Position numbers and translations under genes: made by a program
The notes under the pieces: generated by a model
Seen by the model: only the letters and a program-made list of their open reading frames with translations
What the model was told of the DNA's origin: nothing
The model's database searches: none
Source: Saprospiraceae bacterium
Lineage (GTDB): Bacteria; Bacteroidota; Bacteroidia; Chitinophagales; Saprospiraceae
Assembly (NCBI GenBank): GCA_028279185.1
Contig: JANQSS010000173.1
Location: 25,429-89,428, forward strand
DNA: 64,000 nucleotides
Reading direction: 5' to 3'
Shown here: piece by piece, positions 28,167-35,603 of the stretch
Layout: the number at the start of each line of letters is the position of its first letter
Position numbering within the stretch: the stretch's first letter is position 1

Positions 28167-28174
28167 TATCTTTG
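28167..28174 (+). promoter_or_regulatory. -7 promoter box for the rightward glycan operon
   Basis: TATCTTTG lies 28 nt before the DUF2304 ATG at 28203, in the divergent gap between the two glycan gene groups. Confidence 0.5.
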
Positions 28175-28202
28175 TCTCAAAGAGCGGCATCATTCTTCAC
28201 AC

Positions 28203-28592
28203 ATGAATTTCGAAGCATATCAGTATATCGTACCCGCCATAAGTGCCCTTTTTTTGATTAGAATTGGGATTCAATATGTCAAGCAAAAAAGGAGCATTTT
28301 CAGCACAGTGGTCTGGACTATTTTCTGGGGCGTCATTGCTGTTTTAGCCTTTGCTCCCCATATTCTTTCGACTATACTGGCAGATGTCCTTGGCTTTGCG
28401 GATAACGTTCACGCCGTACTATTTATCGGCTTGGGGCTTGCTTTCTTGATTATTTTTTATTTGTCCAGCGTCATTGATAAATTGGAGTCACAGCTCACCT
28501 CACTTGTACGTAAACTCGCCCTTATGGATGTCGACATAGAAGACGAAGATGACTTCAACGAAAACCCGGACATGAAAAAGGTTAACCCATAG
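28203..28592 (+). CDS. DUF2304 membrane protein
   Basis: A 129-residue protein with three hydrophobic segments followed by a charged coiled-coil tail (KLESQLTSLVRKLALMD), the standard DUF2304 shape. Such proteins usually sit beside glycosyltransferases, as here. I take the ATG at 28203; the upstream TTG would add 15 unrelated residues and lies before the likely transcription start. It is followed by the next gene after 5 nt. Confidence 0.8.
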   Translation: MNFEAYQYIVPAISALFLIRIGIQYVKQKRSIFSTVVWTIFWGVIAVLAFAPHILSTILADVLGFADNVHAVLFIGLGLAFLIIFYLSSVIDKLESQLTSLVRKLALMDVDIEDEDDFNENPDMKKVNP

Positions 28593-28597
28593 TTCGG

Positions 28598-29731
28598 ATG
28601 AGAATATTATTCATCCTTGAAAATTATTATCCCGCTATTGGTGGTGTAGAAACGCTTTTCAAAACATTGATTGACGAATTAAACAAAAAGCGCATTGAAA
28701 CCGTCGTACTTACCACGAACCATCATCAACTACCTAAAAAAGAGACAATTGGGCACTGTACAATTTACAGATATCGGTTTATAAGCCGATACCTTTTCAC
28801 AATATTGGCCCTATTTCCTGCACTTCGTCATGGTCGCACCGCGGACTTCATTCATACAACTTCCTACAACGCCGGAATGCCTGCAAGCATTGCTGGCTTG
28901 ATTCTTCGTAAGAAGGTAGTTATAACATTTCATGAAGTGTGGGGAAAGCTGTGGTTTAAGCTCCCCTTCTTTTCCCGACTATCTCAAACGCTTCATTACA
29001 CGTTTGAGCAAATGTTATTGCGACTTCCATTTCATCGATTCATCGCAGTGAGCGAATTTACAGCCAATCGCTTGCGCAAGCATAAAATTAGGGATGATAA
29101 AATTACGATGATTTATAATGGAATAGATTATGAAAAATGGACAAATAAGAATGTACACCAATCGAAGCCCAGCCACACATCCCACAAGAAACCTTTTAAG
29201 TTCCTCTATTTTGGACGGCTTGGAATATCAAAAGGTCTTAATTTATTACTACCAGCATTTTTAAAACTCTGTAATGAGCGCGACGATGTCGAGTTGAAGC
29301 TTGTACTTCCTAAGAAGCCTGTCAGTCTGCTGAATGTGATCTTCAAGGAAATAAAAAAGTTCAAATCAGATCAAGCCCCTCAGGTAGTGCATGAAATTCC
29401 GCATACACAACTGCTCCATGAAATTAAGTCAAGTAATTGCGTCATTATCCCATCATATAGTGAGGGTTTTGGATATACAGCGGTTGAATCAATGGCTGTT
29501 GGAACACCCATAATTAGTTCAGGGCAAGGATCGTTAAAAGAAATTGTGTGCGGAAACTTTATACAAATGAAGAGTCAGGATACAAATGGGCTCCACCATG
29601 CGATGACTTTGGCATTGTTCGATAAGTGGGAGTACCTGGAACCCACCAACTTTCAACTTGAGGATACCGTTGAAAAGTACATTCAGATGTATGAAAGCAT
29701 ATCCGGAAAGAATTTCGGAAATATCAATTGA
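28598..29731 (+). CDS. Family 4 glycosyltransferase (GT-B)
   Basis: A 377-residue cytoplasmic or peripheral enzyme. The N-terminal Rossmann domain begins ILFILENYYPAIGGVETLFK, with the glycine-rich acceptor loop. The C-terminal domain has FLYFGRLGISKGLNLLL and the donor-site EX7E block around PSYSEGFGYTAVESMAVG. Donor and acceptor are unknown. The next gene starts directly after the stop, with no gap. Confidence 0.88.
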   Translation: MRILFILENYYPAIGGVETLFKTLIDELNKKRIETVVLTTNHHQLPKKETIGHCTIYRYRFISRYLFTILALFPALRHGRTADFIHTTSYNAGMPASIAGLILRKKVVITFHEVWGKLWFKLPFFSRLSQTLHYTFEQMLLRLPFHRFIAVSEFTANRLRKHKIRDDKITMIYNGIDYEKWTNKNVHQSKPSHTSHKKPFKFLYFGRLGISKGLNLLLPAFLKLCNERDDVELKLVLPKKPVSLLNVIFKEIKKFKSDQAPQVVHEIPHTQLLHEIKSSNCVIIPSYSEGFGYTAVESMAVGTPIISSGQGSLKEIVCGNFIQMKSQDTNGLHHAMTLALFDKWEYLEPTNFQLEDTVEKYIQMYESISGKNFGNIN

Positions 29732-30856
29732 ATGAATAAGAAAAAGGTTGTCATAATAGCCGATGCGCTTGATTTTCAATATGCCGGAATTAAGGTGTAT
29801 TTAGAGGGGCTCGTCCATGCCCTTCAAGATGAAACCTTAAACCATTCATATATTTTGTTGCGTGCAGATGAGGATTTTCGCGATTACGCAGGACAAGTTT
29901 ATGTAAAAAGCCATGTAAGCCGCTTTTTACATCCCAAATCGAGGTTATTGGTCGAAATTCCGAAGGCTATTAAACAGATCAATCCTGATGTCGTAGTAGA
30001 ACCCTGTCATTTCGGTCCATTTCGGATATCAAATAAGGTGAAAAAAGTTACATTTATTCACGACATAACACCGGTTTCACATCCGCAATTTCATGCGACC
30101 AACAGTGTGTTGTTGCACAAACTGTTATTACCCGGAATCTTAAAAAGAGCCAATTTAATTATTACCAATTCGCAACGAACGAAAGAGGACGTTATTAAAC
30201 AATATGTCTATGCGAAGGGCAAAACTGAAGTCGTCTACCCCGGCCCCAATGATCTATCTCAAATGTCATTCGCTCCGGTCGAAGGATTGGATATAAAAAA
30301 GGAGGCATATATCTTGCATGTAGGTACGATTGAACCCAGAAAAAACCTGTCTTTTTTACTCACTTGTTTCGAAAAAATAAAACTACGTAGACCAGACCTC
30401 AAACTTGTCATATCGGGTAAAAAAGGATGGAAAAATAAACCATTTTTTGAGGCGATGTCTCATCACGTCAATAAAGATGACATATTAATTACGGGCTATC
30501 TTGAAAAAGATCAAATATTTTCGCTGTACAAACATGCTTCATGCATGTTATTTACGAGCCATTATGAAGGATTCGGCATTCCCCTGTTGGAAGCCATGGA
30601 AAGCGGATGCCCCATCATAACATCGAATAATTCTGCACAGAAAGAAGTTTGTCGAAATGCAGTCGTTTATCTGGACGACTATAGTGCCCCGGACTGGGCT
30701 GATGCCTTTTTGGCGGTTGATGAAAATCAAGCTTTACGCGAACAGCTAATAGCGCGTGGCAAAAAAAGATCCGCCGAGTTTGATTGGAAAAAGTCAGCCC
30801 AAAAGTTTGATTCGTTAATTTCCAGTATGTATGAATTCGACCCAAGAAATAAATAG
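29732..30856 (+). CDS. Family 4 glycosyltransferase (GT-B)
   Basis: A 374-residue GT-B enzyme of the mannosyl/rhamnosyltransferase group: VTFIHDITPVSHPQFH in the first half, ILHVGTIEPRKNL at the linker, and the EX7E element in SHYEGFGIPLLEAMESG. It begins immediately after the preceding gene and overlaps the VanZ-like gene by 26 nt, consistent with a tightly packed glycan operon. Confidence 0.88.
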   Translation: MNKKKVVIIADALDFQYAGIKVYLEGLVHALQDETLNHSYILLRADEDFRDYAGQVYVKSHVSRFLHPKSRLLVEIPKAIKQINPDVVVEPCHFGPFRISNKVKKVTFIHDITPVSHPQFHATNSVLLHKLLLPGILKRANLIITNSQRTKEDVIKQYVYAKGKTEVVYPGPNDLSQMSFAPVEGLDIKKEAYILHVGTIEPRKNLSFLLTCFEKIKLRRPDLKLVISGKKGWKNKPFFEAMSHHVNKDDILITGYLEKDQIFSLYKHASCMLFTSHYEGFGIPLLEAMESGCPIITSNNSAQKEVCRNAVVYLDDYSAPDWADAFLAVDENQALREQLIARGKKRSAEFDWKKSAQKFDSLISSMYEFDPRNK

Positions 30857-31655
30857 TAATCGTACTATTCCTTTGTTTATTGGAACAGTTCTATTTTACA
30901 TAGCGACCGTATTACCGCATGAAACGGTAGGAGCATTCATCGGTTCTTTTTTTGCTAATGTAAGTCGCGAAGTCTATGACCAGACAATGTTCGTTTTCCT
31001 ATCGGTAGGCATTATGCTGTTCGCCATTTTTGTTTTGCGCTCACTTTTAAAGAACCACGACCGATTGAAGCTGGGCATACTATATCTCACTATAACCATA
31101 GGCTTGGCCATAGTTGCGATGAAATTACTGGTTGTTATTAATGTAGAATTTGTGCATTTTATTCAATATGGCATTCTTTCTATCTTAGTATTCTTCCTGG
31201 TTCGTCGATATGAATATACCGCATGGATAATATTATTTATGGCGCTACTTGATGAAAGTTATCAACACTTTTTTCTAACACCAAATACTTTTCAGTATTT
31301 GGATTTTAATGACATTTTGTTGGATCAAATCGGTGCAGGCTTTGGCTTGTCTACACTCTTTTGCCTAAAGGCAGAAACATATCCACGTCGAAAGAATATT
31401 ACACGAACACTTGTCAGCGCCTACCTTCTCTTATTTATTATTTGCGTTGGACTTTACCTTTCCGGTACATTACGAATATGGCCGACAGAAGGTGAACCCT
31501 TAGCTCCGATTCAGGTTATGCATCAGGATATAGAAGGATTTTGGCAAAAAGTACGGAAAGTACATCGCTACCATATTGTCAGACCGTTAGAAGGTGCGTG
31601 CCTTTCTATTTTCTTAGCGCTGATTTACAGTGGGTTGGATCGATTGAGTAGGTAA
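30831..31655 (+). CDS. VanZ-like membrane protein
   Basis: A 274-residue protein with about seven hydrophobic segments. The core KLLVVINVEFVHFIQYGIL and the acidic motif ALLDESYQHF, then the DILLDQIGAG segment, correspond to the VanZ-like family. A soluble hydrophilic loop of about 45 residues (215-260) precedes the last helix. Function in glycan export or envelope resistance is unknown. It is the last gene of the rightward cluster. Confidence 0.75.
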   Translation: MNSTQEINSNRTIPLFIGTVLFYIATVLPHETVGAFIGSFFANVSREVYDQTMFVFLSVGIMLFAIFVLRSLLKNHDRLKLGILYLTITIGLAIVAMKLLVVINVEFVHFIQYGILSILVFFLVRRYEYTAWIILFMALLDESYQHFFLTPNTFQYLDFNDILLDQIGAGFGLSTLFCLKAETYPRRKNITRTLVSAYLLLFIICVGLYLSGTLRIWPTEGEPLAPIQVMHQDIEGFWQKVRKVHRYHIVRPLEGACLSIFLALIYSGLDRLSR

Positions 31656-31711
31656 AAGTTGAGTCGACCATTTGGCTTAAATTACACGGGCAAAACTGCA
31701 TATTGATTGCC

Positions 31712-32779
31712 TTACTCATTTGAAACTACTTTTTCAAATTGCGTGGGTTTGCGTTTCAACATGTGTTTGGTAAATCGTTTAACATCGAACAATAAAAAAA
31801 ACTCCATCTTACGAAGTATGCTCAAACTTGATATAGGCCGGTGATTTTTAAAAAAAGCAGTCCTCGATTCTAAAATCATCTTTCGCTTGCTGGTCAATGT
31901 TTGCCATATTGCCGTTCTCATCACTCTAAAGAAAAACCACCTACCAAAAATTAAGTTTAGCAATAATACTAATCCATATTTAAAAATAATAAATGGTGTA
32001 TTTATTAGTAACACCGGCCAAGGCATTAATTTTATGTACGAATAAAAAATATTTATTTGTGTTTTTAGGACGTAATTATAATCCCTGACGCGAGAAACAC
32101 TTTGGGATATCTTATGGAATACAATTGCCTCTGGAGTGAAAATTGATTTATAACCTAAGATTGTACCGCGTACACCCAATTCTGCATCTTCATAGCCCGT
32201 TTCAAAAAACTCATCAAACAATCCTATTTCTCTGAGCATAGCTGTGCGATACAATGCTGCACCGGCACATGGTCCTACATTTTCATGAACGTCATTATAT
32301 ACCTCATTCTTTTCTCCACTTCCTTTTGGAATAATTTCTGCTGTATTTAATAATCGATGGCCGATGTTGTCCAGCATATTTTTTTTGAAATAGTTCACCA
32401 TCTTTCCACCAACCATGTCAGCATTGTACGTATTCGCGGCTGCAACTAATTTTTCTACCCAGTCCTTTTTTGCAAAGGCATCATTATTTAAAAGAATTAT
32501 AAATTCTGGGGGAACAGCCCTACTTATTATTTCAGCCAATACAATGTTATGAGCACGGGTAAACCCAAGATTTTTATCGTTTAGTCTTAAAAAAATGTTT
32601 TCATGAGAAGCTGCCAGTGATCTTAATCGAGAAACATTGTCTTCGTCGGAACCATTGTCAACGAGATATATTTTGACATCTGATTCCGTTTGGTTGAGTA
32701 AATGCTCAACACATTTTTCTGTATCATCAATCCCATTCCAATTTAGAATGATAACCGGTATAGATGTCTTGGCGACCAT
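31712..32779 (-). CDS. Family 2 glycosyltransferase, rhamnosyltransferase-like
   Basis: A 355-residue enzyme: IPVIILNWNGIDDTEKC at the start, YLVDNGSDEDN, the FIILLNNDAF donor-site Asp pair, and GYEDAELGVRG near 205. A hydrophobic patch around 255-275 and basic C-terminus suggest membrane association. I chose the ATG at 32779 over 32797 because family members begin a few residues before the first strand; the longer form remains possible. It ends convergently with the VanZ-like gene and is transcribed alone. Confidence 0.85.
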   Translation of the reverse strand: MVAKTSIPVIILNWNGIDDTEKCVEHLLNQTESDVKIYLVDNGSDEDNVSRLRSLAASHENIFLRLNDKNLGFTRAHNIVLAEIISRAVPPEFIILLNNDAFAKKDWVEKLVAAANTYNADMVGGKMVNYFKKNMLDNIGHRLLNTAEIIPKGSGEKNEVYNDVHENVGPCAGAALYRTAMLREIGLFDEFFETGYEDAELGVRGTILGYKSIFTPEAIVFHKISQSVSRVRDYNYVLKTQINIFYSYIKLMPWPVLLINTPFIIFKYGLVLLLNLIFGRWFFFRVMRTAIWQTLTSKRKMILESRTAFFKNHRPISSLSILRKMEFFLLFDVKRFTKHMLKRKPTQFEKVVSNE

Positions 32780-33063
32780 GCAGGGCACAAAATACATACA
32801 TATTTAAGAGGGCATGTTGGAAGAGAATAACAAGTTAAATTGGTCCGCGATGCCCCGCGTGGTTGAATTATTTTATCTGATAGGAAATGGGGTCCTACCT
32901 GCAAACTTGCATTTGCTATCTATCTGACCCACTAGTTTCATAAGTACTTGATTACCCAAGAATTAGCACCGCTGGTAAATGAAATTGCACCAACACATGC
33001 AAGGATATTGTCTATACCAAGACTGAATTTCCAAAATGTACGCATCACGGCAAGTAATCCAGA
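32780..33063. other. Intergenic stretch, nothing recognised
   Basis: No ORF, hairpin or clear promoter for the leftward glycosyltransferase could be picked out. Confidence 0.4.
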
Positions 33064-33095
33064 TTTGCGAATCCCTCCAACTTCCTGTAGTTTAG
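33064..33095 (+). promoter_or_regulatory. Promoter immediately before the SDR gene
   Basis: TTTG (33064-33067), 20 nt, then TAGTTTAG (33088-33095), one base off TAnnTTTG. The ATG at 33100 is only 4 nt after the -7 box, implying a leaderless or nearly leaderless transcript if the box is used. Confidence 0.4.
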
Positions 33096-33099
33096 CAAA

Positions 33100-33873
33100 A
33101 TGGAAAAAAACGTGTTAATCACAGGAGCCACAGCGGGAATTGGGCTGGCAACCGCCCGCATTTTTGCACAGCACGGTCACAATCTGGTCTTGACAGGAAG
33201 GCGCCAGGATCGACTGGAAAAGATTCGTGACCAACTTGATGTAGGGGAACAGGTAGACATTGGAATTTTGCGGTTTGACGTTCGCGATTCGCATGCATGT
33301 GAAGAGGCACTAGGGCTATTAAAGGATAAAAATTTTCATGTTGATATTTTGATTAATAATGCTGGGCTGGCTAAAGGCTACGACGCCATTCATGAGGGAA
33401 AATGGGAAGACTGGAATCAAATGATCGACACAAACATCAAGGGCCTGTTATATATGACTCGTTTGGTTAGTGAAGGCATGGTCAATCGAGGCTCTGGACA
33501 TATCATCAATGTATGTTCAATAGCCGGTAAAGAGGTTTATCCAAAGGGAAACGTCTACTGCGCTACGAAGCACGCCGTGGATGCATTGACGCGGGCTACA
33601 CGCCTTGATCTGTATGAGCATGGCATAAAAGTTTCGCAAGTTTCACCCGGACATGTGGAGGAAACGGAGTTTGCCAGCGTACGATTCGATGGTGATGAGG
33701 AGAAAGCCGCTATCTATACGGACTTTAACCCCTTAACCGCTCGAGATGTAGCGGACACAATCTATTACATTGCTACAAGGCCTCATCACGTCAATATACA
33801 GGACGTCGTACTTTTCGGTGCGCAACAGGCCAATGGCAATTTTATATCCAGATCCGGCCGGTTATTTGATTAG
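33100..33873 (+). CDS. Short-chain dehydrogenase/reductase (YdfG-like)
   Basis: A 257-residue cytoplasmic NAD(P)-dependent oxidoreductase. Cofactor motif TGATAGIG at 7-14, LTGRRQDRL (Arg suggests NADPH preference), LINNAGLA near 85, catalytic Ser in VCSIAG, and YCATK with the catalytic Tyr and Lys. Sequence style matches YdfG-type 3-hydroxy-acid/serine dehydrogenases. Substrate not determined. Confidence 0.88.
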   Translation: MEKNVLITGATAGIGLATARIFAQHGHNLVLTGRRQDRLEKIRDQLDVGEQVDIGILRFDVRDSHACEEALGLLKDKNFHVDILINNAGLAKGYDAIHEGKWEDWNQMIDTNIKGLLYMTRLVSEGMVNRGSGHIINVCSIAGKEVYPKGNVYCATKHAVDALTRATRLDLYEHGIKVSQVSPGHVEETEFASVRFDGDEEKAAIYTDFNPLTARDVADTIYYIATRPHHVNIQDVVLFGAQQANGNFISRSGRLFD

Positions 33874-33912
33874 CTTTCAAAACGAAACCTTTACAAATTC
33901 GTTTATTTGAAT

Positions 33913-35124
33913 ATGAGATCTCTTTTAACAACGATTCTTTGTTTTTTCACAACCATATGTTTTAACCAAGAAAGACACTGCGGAATTGAAAAAATTTTAC
34001 GCGATGTAGGCGAGTTGGAGGCGAAGGCATTCATGGAGATTTCAGATGCGCCAATTGCATTTCCTCGCAACGAAATTGTATTGCCTATCGTAGTGCATGT
34101 CGTTTATTCTGACGAGGCCTTTAATATCTCTGACTTCCAAATTCTATCTCAGCTTGATGCATTAAACCAAGCATTTTCTAATGAAATTAAATTGGCCAAC
34201 GACATCCTAGCGGACCATCGGGCGGTTATTGGCATGCCAGGTATTCGATTTGCCCTAGCATGTCGCGACCCGCATGGAAATCCAACCACCGGTATTACAC
34301 GCACAAAGACGAGTACTCCAGAAATTGGTTTTCATTTTGCCCCTTCTGGTGTTTATGCCGTTCACCATAGTCAATATGGCGGAGCCGACCCTTGGCCAAC
34401 AGATAGGTATATCAACATCTGGGTGGCCGAAATGAGCGAAACCTTACTTGGTCGATCTTCTATACCCATAGACCTACCCGACCCAAATCAAGATGGAGTT
34501 GTCATAGCCAGTAGAAATTTTGGTTTTGCGGGACTAGCCGCCAGTCGTCAACCTTACCATCTTGGACGTACACTCGTCCATGAAATCGGCCACTATTTTG
34601 GTTTAAACCATCCTTGGGGCAGTGGAAATGGTACATGTAATCAAGATGACGGAGTGGACGATACTCCAAATCAGTCCGAAATCTACTACGACTGTCCCGT
34701 GGAATCCACCTCAAGCTCCTGTGGCAGCGCTGATATGACTAAGAACTTTATGGGTTATACAGACGACGCCTGCCTGCAATATTTTACGCAAGGACAGGTC
34801 AATCGCATCTTGAATGTACTAAACGGCTATCGTGCATCACTTCTGTCATCGGATGCCATAAGCAATTGTGGAGGAAGTATGATCCCAGAAGAGCTACTCC
34901 TTTGGAACAAAATCGATACAAAAGAATGGATAGCTCAGTTTCCCACTTTGCAATCGGAGATAAAATTTGAACTGTATAATATAAAAGGGCAGAAAGTTCA
35001 CGAAGCCACAATTCATAACAAGGATTTAATTCGCATTCAACTCGATACAATATCTGCCGGTATATACGTCGCAATTTTTTCGTTCGAAGGTAAAATAATT
35101 CAAAAAAAATTGAATATTCTATAG
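33913..35124 (+). CDS. Secreted M43-type metalloprotease with type IX sorting domain
   Basis: A 403-residue protein with a signal peptide (about 1-20). The zinc site HEIGHYFGLNHPW (near 215-227) is the HExxHxxGxxH pattern of pappalysin/M43 peptidases, followed by the Met-turn NFMGYTDD and disulfide-prone cysteines. The last 70 residues form a Por-type C-terminal sorting domain: FELYNIKGQKVHE, SAGIYVAIF, and a basic end. It is probably secreted or surface-attached by the type IX system. I take the ATG at 33913 over an upstream TTG. Confidence 0.87.
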   Translation: MRSLLTTILCFFTTICFNQERHCGIEKILRDVGELEAKAFMEISDAPIAFPRNEIVLPIVVHVVYSDEAFNISDFQILSQLDALNQAFSNEIKLANDILADHRAVIGMPGIRFALACRDPHGNPTTGITRTKTSTPEIGFHFAPSGVYAVHHSQYGGADPWPTDRYINIWVAEMSETLLGRSSIPIDLPDPNQDGVVIASRNFGFAGLAASRQPYHLGRTLVHEIGHYFGLNHPWGSGNGTCNQDDGVDDTPNQSEIYYDCPVESTSSSCGSADMTKNFMGYTDDACLQYFTQGQVNRILNVLNGYRASLLSSDAISNCGGSMIPEELLLWNKIDTKEWIAQFPTLQSEIKFELYNIKGQKVHEATIHNKDLIRIQLDTISAGIYVAIFSFEGKIIQKKLNIL

Positions 35125-35252
35125 CCTTTTATTGAACAATATTCGAGTGTTCAAATAACCGAGCAGCTTATTAACTAAAAAGACTGATTTACCGCGTACG
35201 AATAGTATCGTTAATATTACAATTATATACTCAAAGGCCAACATTAACTTCC

Positions 35253-35435
35253 ATGACCCTGTACTATAACGTATCCGATGCGGGCTTTAAACCTCAATGC
35301 GATATTCGTTTAAATGAAGTAGATGGGAAAATAATTTGGAGATGGGCGATCCCATCCAAAACCGAAAAAAAGCGTGACTTCGGTATACAGTATACAGTTA
35401 AATCACCTAAAAACCAGCGTATGATTGTTGAATAA
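35253..35435 (+). pseudogene. Relic of a DUF4139-domain protein C-terminus
   Basis: A 60-codon frame whose product reads like the last strands of DUF4139 (MuiA-like) proteins: DIRLNEVDGKIIWRWAIPS, then KRDFGIQYTVKSPKNQRMI. No upstream part of such a gene is readable in the 128 bp before it. I regard it as a gene remnant, though a short translated ORF cannot be excluded. The surrounding 480 bp (35125-35603) hold no other gene; a 7-bp inverted repeat (35132-35138 / 35148-35154) lacks a T tract. Confidence 0.4.
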
Positions 35436-35603
35436 ATAGCAGGTCGAATTTATTCAAACTAAACATAATAGCTGTAAAGGGTTGCATCGCGTCACAGTTC
35501 AGAAATTCTTATCCGGTGAATTGCCGTCCAAAGAAGTGAACAGATTCAATCTATGCTATCCAATTTCTAATAGAATTCGGGTGAAGCCTCTAATCGCTCC
35601 TCC

